This document shows, in pieces, positions 18,608 to 28,351 of a stretch of DNA of 64,000 nt. The notes under the pieces are model-generated. The model had not been told where the DNA came from. It searched no databases and saw nothing but the letters and a program-made list of their open reading frames with translations. Made by a program: the position numbers and the translations under genes. The DNA is from JABCPO02 sp963542845 (GTDB taxonomy: Bacteria; Bacillota; Clostridia; TANB77; CAG-508). Every line of letters starts with the position of its first letter. The first letter of the stretch is position 1. Location of the stretch: assembly GCA_963542845.1 (NCBI GenBank), contig CAUTZA010000002.1, forward strand, positions 60,687-124,686, written 5' to 3'.

Positions 18608-19293
18608 TTAAATTAGTATTAGTGAGACATGGACAAAGTATGTGGAACTTGGAAAATAGGTTTACAGGTTGGACAGATGTTGAACTTTCAGAACAAGGAA
18701 TAAAAGAAGCTAAAGAAGCAGGAAAAGTATTAAAAGAAAAAGGATATGGATTTGATGTTGCATATACTTCAGTTCTAAAAAGAGCAAATGATACTTTAGA
18801 ATATATTTTAGAAGAGTTAGGAGAACAAGATATACCTGTGAAAAAGAGTTGGAGATTAAATGAAAGACATTATGGAGCATTACAAGGATTAAACAAAGAT
18901 GAAACAAAAGAAAAATATGGAGAAGAACAGGTATTATTATGGAGAAGAAGTACAGATGTAAGACCACCAGCATTATCTAAAGATGATGAAAGATATCCAG
19001 GAAATGATCCTAAATATATTGAATTAACAGAAAATGAATTACCAACAACAGAAAATTTGATAGATACTATAGATAGGGTTATGGTATATTGGAATTCAGA
19101 TATAGTAAAAGATTTAGAAGAAGGAAAAAGAGTTATAATTGCAGCACATGGAAATAGTTTAAGAGGGCTTATAAAATATCTGGATAATATGACAGATGAA
19201 GAGGTTATAAAACTTGAACTTCAAACAGGTAATCCAATATGTTATGAATTAGATGATAATCTAAAACCAATAAGACATTATTATTTAAAATAG
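18604..19293 (+). CDS. gpmA: 2,3-bisphosphoglycerate-dependent phosphoglycerate mutase
   Basis: 229 residues, the normal size. The catalytic RHG is at residues 8-10, with His9 as the phospho-acceptor in VLVRHGQSMWN. It continues with FTGWTDVELSEQG, LNERHYGALQGLNK and AAHGNSLRG, which complete the dPGM site. The enzyme interconverts 3- and 2-phosphoglycerate in glycolysis. It overlaps the preceding methyltransferase gene by four bases and has AAGGAGGAAG upstream inside that gene. Confidence 0.95.
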   Translation: MIKLVLVRHGQSMWNLENRFTGWTDVELSEQGIKEAKEAGKVLKEKGYGFDVAYTSVLKRANDTLEYILEELGEQDIPVKKSWRLNERHYGALQGLNKDETKEKYGEEQVLLWRRSTDVRPPALSKDDERYPGNDPKYIELTENELPTTENLIDTIDRVMVYWNSDIVKDLEEGKRVIIAAHGNSLRGLIKYLDNMTDEEVIKLELQTGNPICYELDDNLKPIRHYYLK

Positions 19294-19371
19294 AAGTATA
19301 TATGTAAAAAATATTGAAATTTAATAAAATGTTGATATAATTTTAAATATAATCTTAAAAAGGAGAAAATA

Positions 19372-19725
19372 ATGGAAAATAAAGAAGAAAAACAAGAAAA
19401 AATCGAAAAAAACAGTGCCATTAAGCAAGGAATAAAAAATGGCGCATTAAGATTTGGAAAATGGGTGTTAGACTATGTTAAAAGTATAATAGCTGTACTT
19501 TCAATATTATTTGGTATAACAGCACTTAGATTGATAGAAAGAGAGTCAACATATTTACCGCTTGGAATAGTGTTAATACTAATAGGGTTAATGGTAGCAC
19601 CAAGAATAAGTGAAATGACTAATAAGTTTGAAACATACAAGAAATATAAAATATTTATTGTAATAGCACTTGTAATAATTGCAGTACTATTATTTATGCT
19701 AGCAGGATATAGAATGTCAAATTAG
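19372..19725 (+). CDS. Small membrane protein, unknown
   Basis: 117 residues. The N-terminus is highly charged. Two or three hydrophobic segments follow: SIIAVLSILFGITALRLI, LGIVLILIGLMVAP and IFIVIALVIIAVLLFMLAG. The ATG has AAAAGGAG upstream and a terminator follows at once. I recognise no family. Confidence 0.7.
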   Translation: MENKEEKQEKIEKNSAIKQGIKNGALRFGKWVLDYVKSIIAVLSILFGITALRLIERESTYLPLGIVLILIGLMVAPRISEMTNKFETYKKYKIFIVIALVIIAVLLFMLAGYRMSN

Positions 19726-19741
19726 TAAAAGCGATGAATGT

Positions 19742-19774
19742 AAAGAGAATTATCGGTAGGATAATTCTCTTTTA
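19742..19774 (+). terminator. Rho-independent terminator
   Basis: AAAGAGAATTATC pairs with GATAATTCTCTTT around a short loop and is followed by T residues, just after the small membrane protein gene. Confidence 0.85.
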
Positions 19775-19893
19775 TTTATTTGTTATTTCTAAATTGCATG
19801 TGTTTAATCTTGAATTTTATATATCAAGTAATATAATAGAATTAAGAGAATTTGATTTTAATGTATAAATATATAGGATTAGGAGGCACTAAA

Positions 19894-20649
19894 ATGAATA
19901 TAATTGATATAAATAGGGAAGGAACAAAAATTATAGTTATAATACATCCTATGTTATCATCTGCAACTGGAATGAAGGAAGAACTTGTAGATTGTATAGG
20001 AGGAGATTATAGGTATATAATTCCGGATTTAGCAGGACATGGTGAAACTAAAGGAGAGTACAATTCGGTTGAGGAGGAAGCAAAAAAAATAATAGAATAC
20101 CTATTACAAAATGGAATTACTAAAGTTCTTTTTGGATATGGTGCATCTTTAGGAGGAGTGGTATTACTGAAAATATTTGAAAATGAAGCGATATCTTTTG
20201 GAAAGTGTGTATTTGAGGGATGCAGTTTATGGGAAAATTCATACATACTTGAATTTGTATTAAAAAATATATTTGTATGGAAACATAGAAAAGCTTTAAA
20301 AAACAGAAAATTAGCAGAAGAAAAGATTACTAAATTATATGGGGGAAGAGCAGGAAGAGTAATGGCAGATACATTTATACAAATGAGTGAAAATAGTATT
20401 AAGAATATAATACATGATTGTTCAAATGTTGATATACCGAAACTTTCTAAAGAAGAACAAGAAAAGTGCATTTTCTGTTATGGAGAAAAAGAATTTGATT
20501 TAAGAGGAGCTAGAAAAGTAATCCCTAAAAAGCTTCCATATGTTAAGGTTAAAATGTGGAAAGGCTATGACCATTGTGAAAAGGTAACGAAAGATAATGG
20601 AAAATATTGTGAATTTTTAATAGAAGAAATAAAAAAAGTGGATGTTTAA
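19894..20649 (+). CDS. Alpha/beta-fold hydrolase
   Basis: About 251 residues. The oxyanion region IIVIIHPMLSSATGM, the GHGET loop (PDLAGHGETKG) and the nucleophile elbow GYGASLGG with serine mark an alpha/beta hydrolase; a late histidine in KGYDHCEK completes a possible triad. The substrate is unknown. An earlier in-frame ATG exists at 19852, but AGGAGG lies seven bases before the ATG at 19894. It is a single gene followed by a terminator. Confidence 0.82.
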   Translation: MNIIDINREGTKIIVIIHPMLSSATGMKEELVDCIGGDYRYIIPDLAGHGETKGEYNSVEEEAKKIIEYLLQNGITKVLFGYGASLGGVVLLKIFENEAISFGKCVFEGCSLWENSYILEFVLKNIFVWKHRKALKNRKLAEEKITKLYGGRAGRVMADTFIQMSENSIKNIIHDCSNVDIPKLSKEEQEKCIFCYGEKEFDLRGARKVIPKKLPYVKVKMWKGYDHCEKVTKDNGKYCEFLIEEIKKVDV

Positions 20650-20664
20650 AATAACAAAAATTTG

Positions 20665-20700
20665 AAAGATATGTTATATAATTATAATATATCTTTTTTT
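20665..20700 (+). terminator. Rho-independent terminator
   Basis: AAAGATAT pairs with ATATCTTT over an AT-rich loop and is followed by a T-run, after the hydrolase gene. Confidence 0.65.
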
Positions 20701-20754
20701 AATAGAATAAATATGATAGATTTAAATTAATAGTTATAATAAAGGAGGAACATT

Positions 20755-21120
20755 ATGATAAAGATTAGAAAAGAATGGTATATAATGACTATACAACTTA
20801 TAGTTTTTGTATTCTCACAAATAATAGCTAAAGCTACAGGAGAAATGTATGGGATATTATTAGTAATATTAACAGTATATCCTGTTTCGGTACTATTACT
20901 ATCTATAGCTATTTCATGGACGGAAGGTAAGATTAAATATTTATACCCATTATATGTTGCTCTAATTTTTTTACCAATTGCATATATATTTTTAAATGGT
21001 TCAGCATATAGCTATAGCCTTATATTCGCAGGAATATCATTATTTGGTATGTTAATAGGAATTATTAGTGATTATATATCAAAATTTTTTACTAAAGAGA
21101 AGGGGAAGAATAAAAATTAA
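20755..21120 (+). CDS. Small multipass membrane protein, unknown
   Basis: 121 residues with about four hydrophobic helices and a basic C-terminus (KFFTKEKGKNKN). The ATG has AAAGGAGGAA upstream. The next gene (NERD domain) begins 24 bases after its stop, so they probably form one unit. No family is recognised. Confidence 0.68.
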   Translation: MIKIRKEWYIMTIQLIVFVFSQIIAKATGEMYGILLVILTVYPVSVLLLSIAISWTEGKIKYLYPLYVALIFLPIAYIFLNGSAYSYSLIFAGISLFGMLIGIISDYISKFFTKEKGKNKN

Positions 21121-21144
21121 AATTAATTTTAAAGGAGGAATGAT

Positions 21145-21939
21145 ATGAATGAATTTAATGTTTTTATGACTCCAATGTATATATTTGTATTCCTGTTCTT
21201 TATTGCGGCATTAATTGTTGATAAGAATAGGACTAAAATAATAGGATTTGCAGGAGAATTCTGGGTTCGTAAGGAATTAAATAAGCTTCCAACAGAATAT
21301 CTTTTTTTAAATGATATTATGCTAGAAGTTGATGGTAAAACAACACAAATAGATCATATTGTGTTTTCTAAATATGGAATATTTGTAATTGAAACAAAAC
21401 AAAGAAATACATATATTACAGGAAATGAACATGATAAGTATTGGGTAGTAAAATCATGAAGAAAAAAACATTATATGTATAATCCAATATATCAGAATTA
21501 TGGACATAAGAAAGTGATAGAGCAAATATTAGGTTTAGAGGATAATCAGGTAATAGATATTATTTGTGTAAGTGGTCAAGCAAATTTGAGAATAAAGTCA
21601 AACAAAGTTGTTAGAGTAGAAAGAATAGTAGATAGAATATTATTTGAAAAAGACGAAAAGATAGAAGACTATGTTAGTATGGCACACAAAATAAATTCGA
21701 TGAATATAGTTGATAAGAAGTATAGAAAACAACATATAGCAGATATAAAGGAGAATATTAATAATAATACGGAAGAATTAAGAAAAGAAGTTGTTATGAA
21801 TAGATGTCCTAGATGTGGAAATGAGCTTGTTGTTAGAAAAGGAAAAGCAGGAGAGTTTGTAGGGTGTTTAAGTTTTCCGAAGTGTAGATATACAAAGGCA
21901 ATAAAAAAGAAGAATACAGAAGATACGACATTATTTTAG
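21145..21939 (+). CDS. NERD-domain protein with topoisomerase-type zinc finger, interrupted by in-frame TGA
   Basis: The frame from 21145 to 21939 is open except for one TGA at 21457-21459 (position 105 of 264). Before the stop is an N-terminal membrane helix and the NERD nuclease-related core (GFAGEFWVRKELNKLP, TQIDHIVFSKYGIFVIETKQ). After it come YNPIYQNYGHKKVIEQIL and a C4 zinc finger CPRCGNELVVRKGKAGEFVGC. The TGA sits where a tryptophan or other aromatic would fit, so TGG-to-TGA mutation, readthrough or a sequencing error are all possible. It is not of the CGG type. TGA acts as a normal stop in other genes here, for example gene ends at 39750-39752 and 41787-41789. Confidence 0.78.
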
Positions 21940-21949
21940 AGAGGTAAAT

Positions 21950-22423
21950 ATGGCAGATATACAATATGCAAATGCATATACAGAAGTTTTAGACATATTA
22001 AGATATATATCTAAAGAAGATTATGAAAAGATACCAAAAAGTAAGATAAAAATTTTTGAAGAAAATAGTAACAAGAATTATAGTTTTAAATATGATGTGG
22101 ATAAAACATTAGAAGAACAAAATGTTTCTGAAATAGCAAAAATGATAATTGCGATATTGTATAGAGATTATTTTGCAACTAAAGAACAAAGGTATGTGAT
22201 TATTAAAAAGCAAAGAGAGGCAAGAGAAGAACAAGAAAAACATATAAGAGAGAGAATAGAACAAAATAGACAAATAAAAGAAGATGACATAAAAACTATA
22301 GATGTCTCAACCGATTTAGATTTGGATTATAATTATAATCAAGGTACAAGTTTAGAAATATATAGGAAAGATAATATTTTAAAAAAAATAATAGGAAAGA
22401 TAAAGGATTTTTTTGGGTTTTAG
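21950..22423 (+). CDS. Hypothetical protein downstream of NERD gene
   Basis: 157 residues, soluble and helical, with a charged middle (KKQREAREEQEKHIRERIEQ) and a basic-aromatic end (KIKDFFGF). The start has GAGAGG upstream and lies 10 bases after the NERD gene. Its tight linkage to the NERD gene and the next unknown gene suggests a shared function, which I cannot name. Confidence 0.68.
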   Translation: MADIQYANAYTEVLDILRYISKEDYEKIPKSKIKIFEENSNKNYSFKYDVDKTLEEQNVSEIAKMIIAILYRDYFATKEQRYVIIKKQREAREEQEKHIRERIEQNRQIKEDDIKTIDVSTDLDLDYNYNQGTSLEIYRKDNILKKIIGKIKDFFGF

Positions 22424-22432
22424 GAGGAAAGA

Positions 22433-23380
22433 GTGGAAGAAAAAACAAAAGATAAAAAGGTTGTAACATTAAATGAGCTGGAAAATGAGGAGAAACAAGA
22501 GTTTAAAAAAGTTTTTCTTCATTTTACTAGAAAAAATAATCAAGAAAGTATAGAAAAAATAGGATTAAATCCTAATGTTAGAAAAGAAAATGCGGTTGGA
22601 AACGATAAAGAAGTACCAGTAGTATATTTTTCAGAAGGTTTGGATGGAATGTTTGAAATATTGAATACATGGGTAAGGACTGAATATTATATTAATGTAC
22701 AGCTTAAAAGAAGAATGGGATTAGATGTGAAATTTGGCCATGAAGAAGTTGATTCTGAAATTTTAAAAGAAGTACATGAAAAAATGTATGATGACTTAAA
22801 AGATAGAATATATTATAGTGTTGATTTAGAAGAAGGGATTGATTATGAAAAAGACGGTATAGACGATAAGAAAGTTGATTTAAAAACGAGATTAGAAAAT
22901 AATGATATACCGGAGAGTATAGTTGAAGATGTTAAATGGCAATATGGTGACGGAGAGTATGGAAACTTTGATGATATAAAACAGGAAAAGTGGAATAGAA
23001 ATACAATTAGAGGAAAGGTTATAGAGCCTGAAAAATTAACACAGATAGTATCAGATAAAGGGGATGTGGATGCGTTAAACATAATGTTAGAAAAATATGA
23101 AAAATATGATAAGACTAAGTTAGGAAACCTAAAAGAACTTGAAGGGCTTGTTGAATATTGCAAAGAAAGAAAAATAGAAGAACAAGAATTAGTAGTGGAT
23201 GAACAAAAAAATGAAGAAAATGCAAAAAAAGAAATAACAACACAAAGTCTGCTAAATCAAGTATATGATAAGTATACAGAAGTAGAACAAATGAGCTTAG
23301 TTGAAAAAACACTAGAATACGAAGAAAAAGAGATTGTGCAAAGGGAAGAACAAGAAATTGAAAATGAGATGGAAATATAA
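22433..23380 (+). CDS. Hypothetical protein with possible ADP-ribosyltransferase-like N-terminus
   Basis: 315 residues. The start is GTG at 22433 with TAGGAGGAAAGA just before it. Near residue 27 is LHFTRKNNQESIEKIGLNPN followed by VVYFSEGLDGMF. A His-Phe-Thr strand, then 'ESIxxxGL', then a tyrosine/phenylalanine-Ser strand recalls ART-fold proteins (Tpt1/DarT/RES type). The resemblance is only at motif level and the catalytic residue is not clear. The C-terminal 90 residues are very rich in Glu. It closes the NERD cluster and is followed by a terminator. Confidence 0.62.
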   Translation: MEEKTKDKKVVTLNELENEEKQEFKKVFLHFTRKNNQESIEKIGLNPNVRKENAVGNDKEVPVVYFSEGLDGMFEILNTWVRTEYYINVQLKRRMGLDVKFGHEEVDSEILKEVHEKMYDDLKDRIYYSVDLEEGIDYEKDGIDDKKVDLKTRLENNDIPESIVEDVKWQYGDGEYGNFDDIKQEKWNRNTIRGKVIEPEKLTQIVSDKGDVDALNIMLEKYEKYDKTKLGNLKELEGLVEYCKERKIEEQELVVDEQKNEENAKKEITTQSLLNQVYDKYTEVEQMSLVEKTLEYEEKEIVQREEQEIENEMEI

Positions 23381-23383
23381 TTT

Positions 23384-23414
23384 GCCTTAAAAGCTATGCT
23401 TTAAGGCTTTTTTT
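23384..23414 (+). terminator. Rho-independent terminator
   Basis: GCCTTAAA pairs with TTTAAGGC around AGCTATGC and is followed by a run of T, four bases after the stop. Confidence 0.88.
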
Positions 23415-23521
23415 AATTATATTAAAAAATATATTTTTATTGAAAATACTCTTGATTTTTTAGTATAGATTTTTATTGAAATTAATACAAAAATGTAATA
23501 GAATGGTAACAAGAGGTGAGC

Positions 23522-25028
23522 ATGAAAGAAAGAATACTTGGGGGAATAAATAATGTATGTGGTTATACATTATTAATATTAATAAGCCTTATAACATATA
23601 ATTTTATACCAGTTGGAGCTATAGTAGGTACAGTAGCATTTTTTGCAATGTCATTACCTATTATTTTTGCTGTTCGGAATAAGTATTGTAGCACTTTTAA
23701 TAGTTAGTCCTGTAAGTATATCTGTATATTTAATATTTTTAATGATTTTTGTGATGGAAACATTATTATTTAAACCACTTGTGAGTTTTGAAAATAGGAA
23801 TGAAAGAAAAAAGGTAGGTACATATCTTATAGTAACAATGTTTGTGATTCAGCTTATAAACTTAGGTATAATAAGGAGTTTAACTTTTGCACTTATAATG
23901 TTTGGGATATACAAGATTGCTGTTAATGGATTATCTGTTGTATTTAACCCTGAAAATAAGATAATATTCTCAGATGAAGAATGGCTTGCAGTTATTTTAA
24001 CAACAATAATTGGAGTAGTATTTAATTATCAAATATTTAAATATGTAACATTGTTAGGACTTGGAATTTCAAATATATATATATTATTTTTAACAGTTGT
24101 AGCTGCAATAATTGTGGCAAAAAGAGGAGGGCTTCTTGCATTTTTGAGCTTAGGAATAGGGTATATACTGGTGAAAAATGTTACAGGATATAATGAACTT
24201 GCAGTAATAAACTATAGGATGATGTATATTACAATATTTACATTAGTTCTTGCGGTAATACTTCAATTTAGAAAAAAATACATGCTTTCCACATTGTGGA
24301 TTATAAATCTTATAATATTTACTACAATGTATTATGATATGAGCACATATATGTATATATTACTGCCATCAATAGTTGTTAGTATAATAATGTTAAGAGA
24401 AGGGAATTTTGATTTTTCTAAAATTTTAAATTCAGAGTACTTATTAGGAGATGGAAGTGAAAGAAGATTAAAACCAGCAGTAGAGAATAAAAAAGAAATA
24501 AATTTAGAAGAAAATATAGATTTTGAAGAAGCAAAGAAGAAAAAGTATATAAGAGAAAAAATAGAAGAAGAAGACAATATTAGAGCATTTGAAGAAAAGA
24601 TAATTTTAGATAAGAAAATTAAAAAGTTAAAAATATATAATCAAATAGTCTATTTTGACAAAATTATTAAAAATATATATCTAGAATGTATAAAAAATGA
24701 TATAAATTTAAATATTTATGAAATATGTGATATATTAAATATGAATAATCTTGTTGTAGATATAGAAGATAAAGAAGTTAGCAAAGAATTGAAAGTTTTA
24801 AGAGAAGTTTCTGTGAAAACTGTTTTAAATATGTATAAAAAAATAGAAAAAGAATATGAAAAAGAAAAGGAAAAACTTGAAGAAGAACTTTTAAAACAAG
24901 AGAAGGAAGAAAACATAGAAAATTTCGAACTACAAGAAGAAAAAACAAAAAGTACTATTGTAAGTAAGATAGTTGAAATAAATAAAAAGACAATTAAAAG
25001 TATAAAAAATAAACTTTTAAGAGAATAG
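23522..25028 (+). CDS. Multipass membrane protein with charged cytoplasmic tail, +1 shift at CGG
   Basis: Reconstructed length is about 501 residues. The N-terminal half has around ten hydrophobic helices, including GGLLAFLSLGIGYILVKN, which recalls the membrane region of SpoIIE but is not sufficient for that name. From about residue 300 it turns into a Lys/Glu-rich coiled tail. The frame breaks at CGG 23675-23677 (after GTT); skipping C gives GTT-GGA-ATA-AGT and extends the membrane helix without interruption, with glycine 52 inside it. AAGAGGTGAG precedes the ATG at 23522. The WG-repeat gene follows after nine bases, so they are likely co-transcribed. Confidence 0.78.
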
Positions 25029-25037
25029 GAGAAAATT

Positions 25038-26585
25038 ATGGCGGGAAAAAGATTTAAAGATACTGAGAAAAAGCTTAATATGAAAAAAGTATTATTAATC
25101 TTGGTAATGCCTATAATAATAGTTTTGGGATATATAGGATATAAGGAGTTACCAAGACTTGTTGAAAGCTACGATGTTACAAGAGTTGCAACTATAGGAT
25201 ATTATGCATATAAGAATGAGCAAGGAAAATGGGGAGTAATAAATGGAACAGGGGATACTGTGGTACCATGTACATATGATGAAATGATTGTTATTCCTAA
25301 AAAAGAAAAAGATGTGTTTATTGTAACTGAAGTAACAGATTATGATAAAAAAGAATATACAAACAAAGTTTTGAATTCAAAAGGAACACAAATTCTTAAA
25401 GAATTTGATAAAGTAGAACCTATTGAATATAATTCAACAGAAACTATATATGATAAGAATGTTTTAAAATGTTATAAAAATGGGAAAATGGGACTAGTTG
25501 ACTATGAAGGAAATGTTAAGTTTGAGCCAGAACTTCAAGAAATATCTATAATGGGTAGTATAACAGAAAAACTACTTGTAAAAAAAGAAGATAAATATGG
25601 GATTATAAATACAAAAACATATTCATATGCTGTACCAAATATATATAAGACAATAGAACCGATTGATAACACAAGTAATAATACTAGTTATGATGTTGTG
25701 TTCGAAAGCTTGCATGGGGTAATGACAGAAAATGGTAAAAAAGTTATAGCAACAGAATATGATGAAATTTTTAAAATTAAGTCAAACACACATGTTGCGG
25801 CAAGAAAAGGAAATGACAGATCGTTATATAATCTGAATGGTGAAAAAGTTTCGGGCTATATCGTGGGAATAAAAGAAGCTTATGAAGATGTAGTGATTTA
25901 TGAACAAGCAGGAAAATATGGAGTTAAGAATTTAGCGGGAAAAGAACTATTAAAACCAGAATACAATGAAATAAAGAAAATAACTAAGGAAAAATACATA
26001 GTTAAAAAAGAAAAATATAATATAGTATCAGTTTCAGAAGGGACAGATGCGGTAACAATAACAGAACTTTTACCAAAAGAAGCAGATGATATTCAATATT
26101 ATAAGGACGGAGCATTCTATGTTGCTGATAATAAGACAGAAACAGGAATAACAGAAAGTTTTTATAATTCTGAATTAGAATTAAAATTAGAAGGAAGCTT
26201 ATTAGAATACAATCAAACAGATGGATATATTAGAGTTCTTAAATTAAATACGAAAGAAGAAGGATTTTATAACTTTAAATTTGAACAAATACCGGAAGAA
26301 GTTGCATATAAAACAAATAATTTATTTAGGTTTGTTGAAAATGGAAAAGTTGGATTTAAAAATAATAAAGGTACAGTTATAGTACCAGCAATATATGATG
26401 ATGCAACATATCAAAATATATATGGATTTATTGCAGTAAATAGAGCAGGCAAATGGGGAAGTCTAGATTATAATGGTAAAGTTGTATCAGAACCACAATA
26501 TGAGCTTAAAGATTATACATATATTGACTTTATAAAAGATATGTATAGATATAAAGATGCAGATATAGTGGCATATACAAAATAG
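25038..26585 (+). CDS. Membrane-anchored WG-repeat protein
   Basis: 515 residues. A basic start and one membrane helix (VLLILVMPIIIVLGYIGY, about 19-36) anchor an outer part made of WG repeats. Seen copies include QGKWGVINGTGDTVVPCTYD, NGKMGLVDYEGNVKFEP, EDKYGIINTKTYSYAVP, AGKYGVKNLAGKELLKPEY, NGKVGFKNNKGTVIVPAIYD and AGKWGSLDYNGKVVSEPQY. The repeats form beta-structure and probably bind protein or cell-wall partners. The start has AGGAGAAAATT upstream and sits nine bases after the multipass gene. Confidence 0.85.
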   Translation: MAGKRFKDTEKKLNMKKVLLILVMPIIIVLGYIGYKELPRLVESYDVTRVATIGYYAYKNEQGKWGVINGTGDTVVPCTYDEMIVIPKKEKDVFIVTEVTDYDKKEYTNKVLNSKGTQILKEFDKVEPIEYNSTETIYDKNVLKCYKNGKMGLVDYEGNVKFEPELQEISIMGSITEKLLVKKEDKYGIINTKTYSYAVPNIYKTIEPIDNTSNNTSYDVVFESLHGVMTENGKKVIATEYDEIFKIKSNTHVAARKGNDRSLYNLNGEKVSGYIVGIKEAYEDVVIYEQAGKYGVKNLAGKELLKPEYNEIKKITKEKYIVKKEKYNIVSVSEGTDAVTITELLPKEADDIQYYKDGAFYVADNKTETGITESFYNSELELKLEGSLLEYNQTDGYIRVLKLNTKEEGFYNFKFEQIPEEVAYKTNNLFRFVENGKVGFKNNKGTVIVPAIYDDATYQNIYGFIAVNRAGKWGSLDYNGKVVSEPQYELKDYTYIDFIKDMYRYKDADIVAYTK

Positions 26586-26620
26586 AATATAAATAAATTA
26601 AGATACAAAAGAGAATAATT

Positions 26621-27904
26621 ATGAGAGAAGAAAAATTTAAATATCAGTACACATACCACATACTACCATATATTTATGAAGGAAGATATGAGGACTATTT
26701 AACAAAATTATTGAAAGATACAAATATAATAGAATATAGATATGATAAAGTTAAAAATTTAGAGATATTTTCATACTTTAAAAAAGATATACTAGAAACA
26801 ATGTTTTATGACTTTCCATATAAAAAAAATGATGCACTTAGTATTCAAAAAAAGGTTGGTAAACTTTTAAAATACGAAAGTGTAACATTTGAATATGATA
26901 TAATAGATAAAGAAAAAAATAAAATATCAATGAATGATATAGTGAAAATAGCTGGAAATGAGCAATATGAAAGAAGAGGAAATAAAGGAGATATTAAGTT
27001 CGATATAGAAGATTTTAAAATAATTGTTTTTAAATCAGGGATTGCCTTTATAATTCTTAAAACAGTATTAACAAATACCAAATACATATCAGATGTAATG
27101 GACTTTAATTACAGGTTTAAAAGTATTATGTCTAAAAGAGATATAATAAAAAAACTAGATAACATAGAAATAAGTTTACTTGGCGATGAAACAAACGGTG
27201 TTGAAAAATTAAAACAAATTATTTCAACATATGTTGGGAATAATAAAAATAATAAGATACTAGAAAATAATGAAGAATTTTATACATTTTCGTACTTATG
27301 TATGGATAATATATATATAAAGGATGATAGCAATAAAAATGTTTTAAAAAATATATATTTCAAATATAGTAGAATATTACAATCAAGTTATGATACAGAA
27401 GGATTAGAAGAAGAAACAATTGTATCTAAAAATATGAAAGAATTAAAAGATGCTAATATAGGTATAACAAAAATAAGCTCGATGCTTCTATGCTCTGGAG
27501 TTGATCCATTTAATTTTACAGTACTACCAAGAGATTATGAAACAAAAATGCTATACACATATATATTTGCACTATATCAAAAATTGTTTTTAGTCATGAT
27601 AAACAAGGAACTTACAAGTGAAAATTCTAAGAAACAAAAAATAGGTAGAATGAAATTCAAGGAATTTATAGCAAACATGTGGTACAATGAGTTAACACTT
27701 TCAGAAAAGGGAAGCATATATTATGAATATTTAAAAAGAATATTAGAAATAAACAAAACATTTGATGAAACACAGCTTAAATATAAATTAATATTTAGAT
27801 ATAATAAGACAACGAAGAGTAATATATTATATAAAATTTTTGGGATAATAGGATGTATTTCAATCGGACTTAATATTTACCAGTATTTCATAAAAAATTA
27901 CTAA
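26621..27904 (+). CDS. Hypothetical protein with C-terminal membrane anchor
   Basis: 427 residues, not recognised. It is mostly soluble and rich in Lys, Ile, Asn and Tyr, with one hydrophobic helix at the C-terminus (ILYKIFGIIGCISIGLNIYQYF region), so it looks tail-anchored. No motif is visible. It lies 36 bases after the WG-repeat gene in the same direction, so it may belong to the same membrane-associated set. Confidence 0.68.
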   Translation: MREEKFKYQYTYHILPYIYEGRYEDYLTKLLKDTNIIEYRYDKVKNLEIFSYFKKDILETMFYDFPYKKNDALSIQKKVGKLLKYESVTFEYDIIDKEKNKISMNDIVKIAGNEQYERRGNKGDIKFDIEDFKIIVFKSGIAFIILKTVLTNTKYISDVMDFNYRFKSIMSKRDIIKKLDNIEISLLGDETNGVEKLKQIISTYVGNNKNNKILENNEEFYTFSYLCMDNIYIKDDSNKNVLKNIYFKYSRILQSSYDTEGLEEETIVSKNMKELKDANIGITKISSMLLCSGVDPFNFTVLPRDYETKMLYTYIFALYQKLFLVMINKELTSENSKKQKIGRMKFKEFIANMWYNELTLSEKGSIYYEYLKRILEINKTFDETQLKYKLIFRYNKTTKSNILYKIFGIIGCISIGLNIYQYFIKNY

Positions 27905-27970
27905 TAGTAAAGTAAAATAAAAAATAAAGTATAGCACAATATAATAAAACGGAAAGATATAGAGTAGAAG

Positions 27971-28351
27971 ATGAAAGTCGGAATAGATACAGTTGAAATA
28001 AAGAGGATAGAGAAACTATATAAAAAGCAAAAAGAAAATTTTTTAGATAGAGTGTTTACTAAAAAAGAAAAAGAAACTATTTTGGAATTAGAAAAAATAA
28101 AAAGTAAACAAATATACAGCAAGATTGCGGGGAAATATGCAATTAAAGAGGCGGTATATAAGGCTTTAGGTGAAGGAATACAATATAATAGAGTAGAAAC
28201 ATTAAATGACAAAAAAGGCAAACCATATACTAAAATATATGATGAAAAAGGAAATTATTTAGATATATATAATATAGAAGTTAGCATAACACATGATAAA
28301 ATAAGTGTAATAGCAATAGTAATAATTGAGGAAAGAGGAAAAAATGTTTGA
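27971..28351 (+). CDS. acpS: Holo-[acyl-carrier-protein] synthase
   Basis: 126 residues, the normal size. It opens with VGIDTVEIKRIE (the metal-binding Asp) and continues with GKYAIKEAVYKALGEG (the conserved Lys-Glu) and VSITHDKISVIAIV. AcpS moves 4'-phosphopantetheine from CoA to acyl carrier protein. The last bases overlap the start of tatD by eight, and the genes are co-directional. The usual neighbour alr is not seen. Confidence 0.93.
   Translation: MKVGIDTVEIKRIEKLYKKQKENFLDRVFTKKEKETILELEKIKSKQIYSKIAGKYAIKEAVYKALGEGIQYNRVETLNDKKGKPYTKIYDEKGNYLDIYNIEVSITHDKISVIAIVIIEERGKNV

Noticed and set aside
22928..22940. Further CGGA sites such as GAC-GGA in the 22433 gene, ATC-GGA in the DUF368 gene and TGC-GGA in xth
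   Set aside because: Here CGG is out of frame, spanning two normal codons, and the genes are unbroken. They show that the sequence CGGA is not itself the problem.
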